In this document: positions 1 to 6,602 of the stretch, in pieces
Layout of the letters: the number at the start of each line of letters is the position of its first letter
How positions within the stretch are numbered: position 1 is the stretch's first letter
Origin: Gammaproteobacteria bacterium
GTDB lineage: Bacteria > Pseudomonadota > Gammaproteobacteria > SZUA-152
Reading direction: 5' to 3'
Assembly: GCA_003229995.1 (NCBI GenBank)
Contig: QIGJ01000032.1
Span: 1-6,981 of the forward strand
DNA length: 6,981 bases
Notes under the pieces: generated by a model
Told to the model about the DNA's origin: nothing
The model's database searches: none
What the model saw: only the letters and a program-made list of their open reading frames with translations
Made by a program: the position numbers and the translations under genes

Positions 1-97
1 GGAATAGTCGTTCTATTTCGAGCTTTTGTGATTGAGGAACGGACGAAGACGGGCTGAAGCCGGGATGCAAAACAGGGAAGTTATTTCGTGCCCATTC
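1..97. other. Non-coding left edge after the mutT fusion, possible structured repeat
   Basis: No gene is supported here. Positions 1-7 and 13-19 form a 7-bp hairpin with one G-T wobble and loop TCGTT. GGC at 52-54 pairs with GCC at 59-61 around a TGAA tetraloop. GGAAT at 1-5 is the exact complement of ATTCC at 94-98, so the two ends of the stretch could pair, and the right arm reaches into the mutT stop codon. Plus-strand frame 1 is open from base 1 to a TGA at 55-57, but those 18 codons are too few to call a gene end. No canonical terminator (stem plus T-run) for the argJ-mutT transcript is visible. From memory only, it has the look of a dispersed intergenic repeat; this is unverified. Confidence 0.3.
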
Positions 98-1093
98 CTA
101 AGCATCCCACAACGCCCGAATCGCTGCCACACCCTGTGCACCATGGACAAAAGCCTGTTGCAAGTCAGCCGGTGTCATCCCGCCCAGCGCATAAACCGGA
201 CAATGCGCCAGGTCCGCCAACACCTGAAACTGTTCCCAACCCAATGGCACAATGTCGGGGTGACTCGCCGTAGCCACCACCGGGGAGAACATCACAAAAT
301 CCGCTCCCAATTTTTCTGCCTGACGCAATTGCTCTGGCGAATGACAGGATGCTGATACCCACTTAACGTCAGGCCGCTCAGACAGAGACGCAAGCCGCCT
401 GCTATCAAGATGCACGCCCGTCGCACCCACCTCGACCACTAATCCCGGATCAGCATTTAACATCAGAGTCGCGTCATATCGCTCACACAGTGCTTGGCAT
501 TGTTTAGCTAACGTCAGATAGTCAGCCTCGGAAAGTGTTTTGGCGCGTAATTGCACCAGCCGAATATCGTCGCGTAAACGGGTTTCCAGTTGTGCAAGAA
601 ACGTCGGGGAATCGCCGCCGGGATTCGGCGTAACAAGATAACAATCCGGCAACTGCACTGCCGTGACGATGGGAATATTGGCTGCTGGAAAATCGTAGTC
701 AGGCAGCTCGTATGGCTGCACCCAAGCCAGTGGCTGACCTTCGCGTCCCTTCCTGGCAACAGAAAGCGCAACAGAAAGTGTTTCGCCGCTAAAACCATCC
801 ACCCGCCACACATCCAGCAATACCGATTTATCGGGATAATCGTGACGCACCCGAATCAGTGGCCGTGCCTGTTGCACATCGATACCCAACTCTTCGTGTA
901 ATTCGCGGGCCAATGCTTCACGCACGGTTTCACCCGCCTCCACTTTGCCACCAGGAAATTCCCACAGGCCTCCCTGATGTACATGCACTGGCCGTCGGGC
1001 AATTAATACACGGCCACGCTCATCAAATATCGCAGCGGCAACAACATGCACCACAGATTCAGGTGGCCGGAAATCAGCTCCGGTATTCAGCAT
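98..1093 (-). CDS. mutT: Nudix hydrolase (MutT) fused to a ThiE/TenI-like domain
   Basis: About 331 residues from the chosen start. The N-terminal half is a Nudix hydrolase of the MutT type, which hydrolyses oxidised dGTP (8-oxo-dGTP) to the monophosphate and so limits mutation. The Nudix box is intact at residues 49-71: GGKVEAGE, then REL, then HEELGI, matching GX5EX7REUXEEXGU. From about residue 152 the protein continues into a TIM-barrel domain of the thiamine phosphate synthase/TenI family, with QLRAK (181-185), a GVHL strand and a GGM loop near 304. This fusion is a known gammaproteobacterial arrangement. By eye the ThiE-like half lacks several catalytic positions (see findings), so thiamine synthesis is not assured. 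The ATG at 1093 overlaps the argJ end by 20 bases, suggesting coupling. The reading frame is open further upstream inside argJ. GTG codons at 1054 and 1051, just before VHVVAAA, are alternative starts; none of these has a clear Shine-Dalgarno sequence. Confidence 0.88.
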   Translation of the reverse strand: MLNTGADFRPPESVVHVVAAAIFDERGRVLIARRPVHVHQGGLWEFPGGKVEAGETVREALARELHEELGIDVQQARPLIRVRHDYPDKSVLLDVWRVDGFSGETLSVALSVARKGREGQPLAWVQPYELPDYDFPAANIPIVTAVQLPDCYLVTPNPGGDSPTFLAQLETRLRDDIRLVQLRAKTLSEADYLTLAKQCQALCERYDATLMLNADPGLVVEVGATGVHLDSRRLASLSERPDVKWVSASCHSPEQLRQAEKLGADFVMFSPVVATASHPDIVPLGWEQFQVLADLAHCPVYALGGMTPADLQQAFVHGAQGVAAIRALWDA

Positions 1094-2291
1094 TGATGCG
1101 TACATAATCGTAGGACAGGTCACAAGTCCATACCCGTGCCGTGGCATCGCCACGATTCAGCATCACGCGCACGGTAATTTCAGTTTTATCCATCACCTGT
1201 TGACCCGCTTCTTCGCGGTAATCGGGATCACGGCCACCATCGCGTGCGAGGCACACATCATCCAGATACAACTCAATCGCATTGATATCCAGATTCACCA
1301 ATCCAGCCCGTCCCACCGCTGCAAGAATACGCCCCCAGTTCGGGTCACTGGCAAAAAAGGCCGTCTTCACTAACGGCGAATGCGCAATGGTATACGCCAC
1401 TTGCAGACACTCGACCTCGTCACGGCCACCTTCCACCACCACGGTGATGAGTTTGGTGGCACCCTCACCATCGCGCACAACGGCCAGTGCCAGTTTCTCG
1501 CACACATCGGCCACTGCGGCACACAGCGCATCAAACGTATCACCTTCAGTTTGATCAACCGTTGCGGCCGATTGCCCGGTCGCCATCAGCAGGCAAGCAT
1601 CGTTGGTGGAGGTATCGCCATCCACGGTAATGCGATTAAAGGATTTATTCACCGCACGAGCCAGACAAGCCTGCAATACGTTTTGCGGCACACTGGCATC
1701 TGTGGCGACATAGGCAAGCATCGTCGCCATGTCGGGCCGGATCATGCCCGAGCCCTTGGCAATACCGGTAATGGTGACCATGTGACCCTCTATTTTCAGT
1801 TGCCGGGAAACACCCTTGGGCACGGTGTCCGTCGTGAGGATACCGTGAGCCGCATCGACCCAGCCATTTTCATCCAGTGCGGCCAGCGCTTTGGGCACCG
1901 CATCACAAATGGCGGTGACTTGCAGGGGCTCGCTGATAACCCCCGTAGAAAAAGGTAACACCGCCTCGCACACGCAGCCTGCTGTTTGCGCCACAGCATC
2001 ACAACAGGCCAAGGCATCTTTCATGCCCTGCTCGCCCGTACCTGCGTTGGCATTACCCGTATTGATCAACAAATATTGGGGGGATATTTGTGCCCAGTGC
2101 TCACGGGCCACAATCACTGGCGCGGCACAAAAAGCATTACGTGTGAATACCGCAGCCACGTTAGCGCCGTCGCACAACGCCATCACCACCAGATCACGGC
2201 GATCCGGATGTTTGATACCGGCACAGACTGTGCCCAAACGCAAACCTGCGACAGGGTGCAAAATAGGAAGTGTGTGAATATTTGAAGTCAT
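1074..2291 (-). CDS. argJ: Arginine biosynthesis bifunctional protein ArgJ
   Basis: 405 residues, full length for the family. ArgJ transfers the acetyl group from N-acetylornithine to glutamate (EC 2.3.1.35), recycling acetyl groups in arginine synthesis. Many bacterial forms also use acetyl-CoA (EC 2.3.1.1), but sequence alone does not settle mono- versus bifunctionality. The precursor cuts itself into alpha and beta chains. The site is visible as [14 protein letters not shown] at 179-192, with predicted cleavage between Ala189 and Thr190, the Thr becoming the N-terminal nucleophile. The oxyanion-hole Thr116-Gly117 lies in FSTGVISE; Ser120 stands where I recall Gly in most homologues. The family C-terminus (VRINAEYRS) is intact. 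No Shine-Dalgarno precedes the ATG; the leader there is pyrimidine-rich on the sense strand. The 3' end overlaps the downstream mutT fusion. A probable promoter lies at 2364-2392. Cytoplasmic. Confidence 0.96.
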   Translation of the reverse strand: MTSNIHTLPILHPVAGLRLGTVCAGIKHPDRRDLVVMALCDGANVAAVFTRNAFCAAPVIVAREHWAQISPQYLLINTGNANAGTGEQGMKDALACCDAVAQTAGCVCEAVLPFSTGVISEPLQVTAICDAVPKALAALDENGWVDAAHGILTTDTVPKGVSRQLKIEGHMVTITGIAKGSGMIRPDMATMLAYVATDASVPQNVLQACLARAVNKSFNRITVDGDTSTNDACLLMATGQSAATVDQTEGDTFDALCAAVADVCEKLALAVVRDGEGATKLITVVVEGGRDEVECLQVAYTIAHSPLVKTAFFASDPNWGRILAAVGRAGLVNLDINAIELYLDDVCLARDGGRDPDYREEAGQQVMDKTEITVRVMLNRGDATARVWTCDLSYDYVRINAEYRS

Positions 2292-2340
2292 AGCGAATAA
2301 AGATACAAGAGAGAAAGAGCAGAGGAAAGATAAAAAGCTG
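2292..2340 (-). other. Pyrimidine-rich leader of argJ without Shine-Dalgarno
   Basis: On the sense (minus) strand, the bases just before the argJ ATG are almost entirely C and T; between 2307 and 2330 the plus strand has a single non-purine. No AGGAG-like sequence occurs within 20 bases of the start. In other bacteria, pyrimidine-rich, unstructured leaders can be engaged through ribosomal protein S1. That this happens here is inference. Confidence 0.4.
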
Positions 2341-2363
2341 ACAATCCCCTACGAGAGGCTTTC

Positions 2364-2392
2364 GTTATAACCCCGTTTTAATGTGAATTCAA
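2364..2392 (-). promoter_or_regulatory. Probable sigma-70 promoter for argJ-mutT
   Basis: On the minus strand, TTGAAT (plus 2387-2392) is followed after exactly 17 bases by TATAAC (plus 2364-2369). This matches the consensus at 4 of 6 and 5 of 6 positions with ideal spacing. Transcription would begin near 2357, giving a leader of about 65 bases before argJ. The -35 box lies on the terminal inverted repeat of the small repeat element at 2380-2488. TGAATTCA at 2384-2391 is palindromic but is not a split ARG box, so arginine repression through ArgR is not supported. Confidence 0.5.
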
Positions 2393-2488
2393 CTCCTGGA
2401 TTCCGGCTAAAAACATGCCGGAATGGCGGTATTTTCAGTCACTAAAGTCTAACCTGCTAACAGAACGATTTAGTCCTTAATTCACATT
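2380..2488. repeat. MITE-like element with terminal inverted repeats
   Basis: AATGTGAATT at 2380-2389 and its exact reverse complement at 2479-2488 bound a 109-base non-coding segment between secA and argJ. If the ends are taken as ATGTGAATT (2381-2389 and 2479-2487), the flanks are TTTA on both sides (2377-2380 and 2488-2491), which would fit a 4-bp target duplication. The interior holds a perfect 8-bp hairpin at 2400-2424 and a 36-base end sequence (2454-2489) that recurs on the other side of secA. No coding capacity is seen, so mobilisation would have to come from another element. The repeats are short and the region is AT-rich, so chance remains possible for the TTTA repeat. Confidence 0.45.
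2400..2424. repeat. REP-like hairpin inside the repeat element
   Basis: ATTCCGGC at 2400-2407 and GCCGGAAT at 2417-2424 form a perfect 8-bp stem with a 9-base loop. Read on the minus strand it has the form ATTCCGGC, loop, GCCGGAATCCAG, which from memory resembles a hairpin repeat common in proteobacterial intergenic regions (ATTCC-GC stem followed by CCAG). No T-run follows on either strand, so it is not a canonical intrinsic terminator. As an RNA stem downstream of secA it could still protect the mRNA 3' end. Confidence 0.55.
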
Positions 2489-2489
2489 T
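2454..2489 (-). repeat. Copy 1 of a 36-base repeat flanking secA
   Basis: Read on the minus strand from 2489, this segment begins AAATGTGAATTAAG and includes CTAAATCG and TCTGTT. It aligns without gaps to plus 5474-5509 with 31 of 36 identical bases. It is the secA-proximal end of the MITE-like element and starts 30 bases beyond the secA stop. Confidence 0.7.
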
Positions 2490-2519
2490 TATAATTCTGT
2501 TTTACTTTCCCCTCTGCCC

Positions 2520-5246
2520 TTACGCCAACCGACCATGGCACTGTTTGTATTTTTTACCAGAACCACAGGGACAGGGTTCATTGCGCCCTACTTTGCGGCC
2601 TTCGCGCACAAAGGGTTTCTCGGTTTCTGCGGCAGTTTTTGCCTCATCCGGTGCTTCACCCGCCGTTGGTGACGCTATTTCGTCATGACGATAAGAAACC
2701 GGTACCGTACTGCGACGCTGTTCGTCAATGGCTGCCACATCCTCTTCGGCCTGAATCTGTATTTTGGACAGCATCTCCACCACTTCCCGTTTGACCCGTT
2801 CCAGCATCTGCGAAAACAATTCAAACGCTTCGCGTTTGTACTCCTGCTTGGGGTTTTTCTGTGCATAACCACGCAGGTGAATGCCCTGACGCAAATGATC
2901 CATCATGCCCAGATGGTCTTTCCACTGCTCATCCAGCACTTTGAGCATCACCGCCTTTTCAAAATGACGCAACACGCTCTTGCCAACCATGGCTTCTTTT
3001 TCAAAATAGCTTTGTTCCATCGCTTCCAGAATACGTTTACGCAGTGTCTCTTCATGTAGGTCATCGTCTTCATCCAACCACTGCTGGATCGGTATAGAGA
3101 GCATAAATTCATCGGTCAGTGCCTTTTCCAGGCTCGCAACATCCCACATTTCCTCCAGACTTTCTGGCGGAATATACGTGCTGATCACTTCATCAACAAC
3201 CGCCTCACGCATCCCAACAATGGATTCGGATACATCATCTGTTTGCATCAGTTCTGCACGCTGACCATAAATCACTTTACGCTGATCATTGGCAACATCA
3301 TCATATTCCAGCAGGTTTTTACGGATATCGAAGTTGTGGCCCTCTACTTTACGCTGGGCATTTTCGATCGCCTTGTTAACCCACGGATGTTCAATGGCTT
3401 CACCTTTTTCCATACCCAGTTTTTGCATCAATCCAGCGACACGATCCGAGGCAAAAATGCGCATCAGATTATCTTGCAGGGACAGATAAAAACGGCTGGA
3501 ACCGGGGTCACCCTGCCGACCGGAGCGGCCACGCAACTGGTTATCCACACGCCGTGACTCGTGGCGCTCGGTACCCACCACATGCAAACCACCCGCCGCC
3601 AGCACCGTATCGTGGTGTTTCTGCCAGTCCGTCGTCATTTGTTGACGTTTGTCCTCGCTGATATCCCCCGCTTCGGTCAACTCAACCTCAAGGTTGCCAC
3701 CCAATACAATGTCGGTACCACGACCAGCCATGTTAGTAGCAATGGTAATGGCTCCCGGCGCACCGGCCTGGGCAATAATCTGCGCTTCTTTCTGATGAAA
3801 CTTGGCATTCAACACATTATGTTTGATATTTTGTTTGTCCAGCAAATCGGAAAGATACTCAGACGTTTCAATGGATGCCGTACCCACCAGCACTGGCTGC
3901 TGGCGCTCACGACAGTCTTTGACATCTTCCACAATGGCGGCAAATTTTTCTTCCGGCGTAAGGAAGACCAGATCCGCATGATCCTTTCGCGCAACGGCTT
4001 TGGAGGTAGGAATGACGATCACTTCCAGACTGTAAATCTGCTGAAACTCAAAGGCTTCAGTATCAGCAGTCCCCGTCATACCTGCCAGTTTGTCATAAAG
4101 ACGGAAAAAATTCTGAAAGGTGATTGCAGCCAGGGTTTGATTTTCGTTTTGCACCTGCGCGCCTTCTTTGGCTTCCACCGCCTGGTGCAAACCATCAGAC
4201 CAGCGACGCCCCGGCATGGTGCGACCGGTGAATTCATCAACAATGACCACCTCATTATTTTTGACGATGTAATCCACATTACGCTGAAACAACGTGTGCG
4301 CACGCAAGGCGGCAGTCGCATGATGCATAAGCTTGATGTTGGCAGCGTCATACAGACTTTCGTCTTCACCCAGCAAACCCACCTCGACCAGAAACTCCTC
4401 CACATGCTGATGTCCCAGCTCGGTGAGAAAAACCTGCTTACTCTTTTCTTCGAGGTAATAATCGCCTTCTTCTTCACCCTCTTCGAGCTTCTCTCCTGCC
4501 TGTGGCACCAGTTTGGGTCCGATGGCGTTGATCTTTTCGTACAGTTCGGAGCTGTCTTCCGCAGGACCAGAAATGATCAGGGGAGTACGCGCCTCATCAA
4601 TGAGAATAGAGTCCACCTCATCAACAATGGCGAAGTGCAAATCACGCTGCACCTTGTCTTCGGTACTGAAGGCCATATTGTCGCGCAGGTAATCGAAACC
4701 AAATTCATTGTTGGTACCGTAGGTGATATCCGCCGCATAGGCTTCGCGTTTTTGTTCGGCATCCTGACCGGAAAGAATCACTCCAACGGAAAGCCCGAGG
4801 AAGTTGTACAGTTTGCCCATCCACTCGGCATCACGTTTTGCCAAGTAATCGTTAACCGTCACCAGATGTACGCCCTTGCCGGACAAGGCATTGAGATACA
4901 CCGCCAGCGTCGCCACCAGGGTTTTACCTTCACCGGTACGCATTTCCGCAATTTTGCCGTCGTTGAGCATCATGCCGCCAATCAGCTGCACATCAAAGTG
5001 ACGCATGTTCAATGCACGTTTGCCCGCCTCCCGCACCACGGCAAAAGCCTCAGACAACAAGTCATTAATGCTCGTGCCATTAGCGATGCGTTCACGAAAC
5101 TCATCGGTCTTGGTACGCAACGCCTCATCCGAAAGCGATTCGACCCCGGCCTCCATTGCGGTGATTTTTGCCACCGCTTTGTTGAGACGTTTAATCAACC
5201 GTGCATTGCGGCTGCCGAAAATTTTATTCAGAAAGTTACTTGCCAT
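2520..5246 (-). CDS. secA: Preprotein translocase ATPase SecA
   Basis: 908 residues, close to the roughly 900 of Escherichia coli SecA. SecA is the motor that drives unfolded preproteins through SecYEG across the inner membrane. Visible motifs include Walker A MRTGEGKT (102-109), the Walker B box DEVD (209-212), the second RecA-fold motifs TNMAGRGTD and [10 protein letters not shown] (preceded by [10 protein letters not shown]), and the C-terminal zinc-binding tail C892-P-C894 ... C903-H904 that contacts SecB and phospholipids. The start is the ATG giving [16 protein letters not shown], typical for the family, though no good Shine-Dalgarno precedes it. No secM-like regulator precedes it; the upstream gene is an M23 peptidase. 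A probable promoter and leader lie at 5247-5435. No truncation or frameshift is seen. Confidence 0.98.
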   Translation of the reverse strand: MASNFLNKIFGSRNARLIKRLNKAVAKITAMEAGVESLSDEALRTKTDEFRERIANGTSINDLLSEAFAVVREAGKRALNMRHFDVQLIGGMMLNDGKIAEMRTGEGKTLVATLAVYLNALSGKGVHLVTVNDYLAKRDAEWMGKLYNFLGLSVGVILSGQDAEQKREAYAADITYGTNNEFGFDYLRDNMAFSTEDKVQRDLHFAIVDEVDSILIDEARTPLIISGPAEDSSELYEKINAIGPKLVPQAGEKLEEGEEEGDYYLEEKSKQVFLTELGHQHVEEFLVEVGLLGEDESLYDAANIKLMHHATAALRAHTLFQRNVDYIVKNNEVVIVDEFTGRTMPGRRWSDGLHQAVEAKEGAQVQNENQTLAAITFQNFFRLYDKLAGMTGTADTEAFEFQQIYSLEVIVIPTSKAVARKDHADLVFLTPEEKFAAIVEDVKDCRERQQPVLVGTASIETSEYLSDLLDKQNIKHNVLNAKFHQKEAQIIAQAGAPGAITIATNMAGRGTDIVLGGNLEVELTEAGDISEDKRQQMTTDWQKHHDTVLAAGGLHVVGTERHESRRVDNQLRGRSGRQGDPGSSRFYLSLQDNLMRIFASDRVAGLMQKLGMEKGEAIEHPWVNKAIENAQRKVEGHNFDIRKNLLEYDDVANDQRKVIYGQRAELMQTDDVSESIVGMREAVVDEVISTYIPPESLEEMWDVASLEKALTDEFMLSIPIQQWLDEDDDLHEETLRKRILEAMEQSYFEKEAMVGKSVLRHFEKAVMLKVLDEQWKDHLGMMDHLRQGIHLRGYAQKNPKQEYKREAFELFSQMLERVKREVVEMLSKIQIQAEEDVAAIDEQRRSTVPVSYRHDEIASPTAGEAPDEAKTAAETEKPFVREGRKVGRNEPCPCGSGKKYKQCHGRLA

Positions 5247-5360
5247 AGTTTTGGATTATGTGTCTTTATCGTCAGTTTTTATTGTGTGTTTTGCTGTAAC
5301 TTCAAGCGTCAGCTTTCATATGCTTATTTTTTGTGCTCATTCGGAAAAATACGGAAAACA

Positions 5361-5389
5361 GACCGGCAACGGAAATACCCCTCCCGGTC
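5361..5389 (-). promoter_or_regulatory. Stem-loop in the predicted secA leader
   Basis: On the sense strand GACCGG and CCGGTC (plus 5384-5389 and 5361-5366) form a perfect 6-bp GC-rich stem around a 17-base loop, followed by TGTTTTCCG. It sits about 10 bases after the predicted transcription start and could be an attenuator or a 5' stabiliser. The T-run is weak, and no role is shown by the sequence. Confidence 0.3.
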
Positions 5390-5406
5390 AAGGTCAAAGT
5401 TTGGGG

Positions 5407-5435
5407 ATTATAGCGGGGATCAGAGCTTTAGAGAA
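5407..5435 (-). promoter_or_regulatory. Probable secA promoter
   Basis: A perfect -10 box TATAAT is present on the minus strand (plus 5407-5412). At 17 bases upstream the -35 position reads TTCTCT (plus 5430-5435), only 3 of 6 to consensus. Transcription would start near 5400, leaving a leader of about 154 bases before secA. It indicates that secA need not depend on readthrough from the M23 gene. Confidence 0.45.
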
Positions 5436-5473
5436 TGGCCACGCCGGATTCGGCATCGCTTAAGTGATCAGTT

Positions 5474-5509
5474 AAATGTGAATTAAGTGCTAAATCGCTC
5501 TGTTTTCAG
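5474..5509 (+). repeat. Copy 2 of a 36-base repeat flanking secA
   Basis: It matches the minus-strand sequence at 2489-2454 at 31 of 36 positions, including unbroken blocks of 14, 8 and 6 bases. It lies 21 bases from the M23 stop codon, antisense to that gene. The rest of the element seen at 2380-2453 is not recognisable beside it, so this is a partial copy or only the conserved end. Within it CGCT (5496-5499 region) and AGCG (5508-5511) can form a small hairpin, too weak to call a terminator. Confidence 0.65.
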
Positions 5510-5530
5510 CGTATGGCAGCAAAATGGAGC

Positions 5531-6457
5531 CTAACGTGCCGCCAAAATATACTTTTTGGGGTCAACTGCCTTACCTTTGTATAACACCTCGAAATGCACA
5601 TGAGGCCCGGTAGAGCGACCCGTAGAACCCATCAGCGCCAGCACCTGACCTTTTTTCACAGTATCGCCCGCCTGCACCAACACCTGTTTACCGTGGCCAT
5701 AGCGTGTGACATAACCGTTACCGTGATTCACCTCCACCAGCTTACCGTAACCATAGCGATCACCCGCCCAGGTCACCACACCGGCACCCACAGAAATCAC
5801 ATCACTGCCTTCCTTGCCCGCCAGATCCATCCCTTTATGGTGCTCGCGACGCCCCGTAAAGGGATCGGTACGCATACCATAATAAGAAGAAATCCATCCA
5901 CGTTTGATGGGACGCCCCGCAGGACTCACCTCATCTTCGAGATTACGACTCATCAGCAGGGTTTCCAGCAGACCCAGCTGGGCACTACGATCATCCACTT
6001 GTTTTGAAAGCGATTCCAGCGACGCAACAAAGCCCGGTACGCCAATGGAATCCACAGCCGCTGTATTTTCAGGTCCACCCACAGCAGGTAGACTGGAAAA
6101 ATCAAATTCTCCACGATCCAGTTTGGCCATTTTGGTGAGACGCTCACCCAAGGCATCCAAACGAATCATCCTGGCCTGCAACTCACCCAGACGCAGTGCC
6201 AAAGCATCTATATCTTCATCCACTTTCTGGCGGGCGGTGGCAATTTCCTCGCGCTGCATATCCATTTCACCCTGCCAAGCAGTCAACAACGCCTTTTCCT
6301 GATTCGGTGTGGCCTGCGTAGCCGTAAAATAACCACCATAAAACATCAGGGAGGGGATAATTGCCAGCGTCAGCACTGCGCTCAGAATAACACCGGGAGA
6401 ACCCAGTTTAAGAGTACTGGTTTGTCGCCCGCGCCTGCCAATAAAAATGATGTTCAT
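5531..6457 (-). CDS. Membrane-anchored M23 family (LytM-type) metallopeptidase
   Basis: 308 residues. The N-terminus is positively charged (GRRGRQ) and followed by a hydrophobic segment at about 22-44, predicted to anchor the protein in the inner membrane with the rest in the periplasm. Residues 52-112 are heptad-like and probably coiled coil; a linker follows. The C-terminal peptidase domain (about 188-305) has the zinc-site motifs H207-x3-D211 in HHKGMDLAG and H286-V-H288 in GPHVHFE, plus the conserved His255 in YGHG. All catalytic residues appear present, so an active peptidoglycan endopeptidase is likely, unlike degenerate EnvC/NlpD-type activators. The exact bond cut is not readable from sequence. 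The ATG at 6457 follows an AAGGG at a long 11-base spacing. The same gene precedes secA in other gammaproteobacteria, with dciA divergent. Confidence 0.93.
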   Translation of the reverse strand: MNIIFIGRRGRQTSTLKLGSPGVILSAVLTLAIIPSLMFYGGYFTATQATPNQEKALLTAWQGEMDMQREEIATARQKVDEDIDALALRLGELQARMIRLDALGERLTKMAKLDRGEFDFSSLPAVGGPENTAAVDSIGVPGFVASLESLSKQVDDRSAQLGLLETLLMSRNLEDEVSPAGRPIKRGWISSYYGMRTDPFTGRREHHKGMDLAGKEGSDVISVGAGVVTWAGDRYGYGKLVEVNHGNGYVTRYGHGKQVLVQAGDTVKKGQVLALMGSTGRSTGPHVHFEVLYKGKAVDPKKYILAAR

Positions 6458-6597
6458 CGTTTAAACAACCCTTAATACTTTGAAGCTTTGAATGACTACA
6501 CACGCTGTCAATGTGTATCGGCTTTTTTGCCAATAACTACAACATCTACCGCCACAATCCAGACAATTCAAGGAATTGCTGCCACAATGTCAGACAT
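6458..6597. promoter_or_regulatory. Divergent intergenic region between M23 gene and dciA
   Basis: 140 bases must hold the promoters of two opposite genes. An inverted repeat CAATTC-AAG-GAATTG (6564-6578) is perfect and could be an operator. A consensus -35 TTGACA exists on the minus strand (plus 6506-6511), but no reasonable -10 follows at 16-18 bases. No rightward promoter is convincing either. Confidence 0.3.
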
Positions 6598-6602
6598 ATG
6601 TC
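6587..6602 (+). promoter_or_regulatory. Overlapping palindromes at the dciA start codon
   Basis: ATGTC-A-GACAT (6587-6597) and GACATATGTC (6593-6602) overlap, and the second one contains the initiating ATG. Either a protein-binding site or weak alternative RNA pairings around the start codon would be possible. Both palindromes are short, so chance is a real alternative. Confidence 0.25.

Noticed and set aside
1380..1958. A 192-codon plus-strand frame opposite argJ
   Set aside because: It is a shadow of argJ with no family similarity, no ribosome site and no plausible role.
2384..2391. TGAATTCA considered as an ArgR (ARG box) operator for argJ
   Set aside because: ARG box half-sites are separated by several A/T bases. 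Here the halves are fused, and the sequence is explained as the end of the repeat element.
2400..2424. The 8-bp hairpin considered as the secA transcription terminator
   Set aside because: No T-run follows the stem on the minus strand; the next bases are CCAGGAG.
5302..5340. A 12-codon minus-strand ORF in the secA leader considered as a SecM-like leader peptide
   Set aside because: It lacks a signal sequence, an arrest motif, a ribosome site and the length of SecM.
3561..5486. A 641-codon open frame on the plus strand, antisense to secA and extending into its leader
   Set aside because: It lies almost wholly opposite the unmistakable secA frame, has no recognisable domains, and is rich in His, Phe, Gln and Arg as expected from reading a codon-biased gene backwards.
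6483..6511. TTGACA on the minus strand as the M23 gene promoter
   Set aside because: The hexamer is perfect, but at 16-18 bases there is only AAGCTT or similar, too far from TATAAT.
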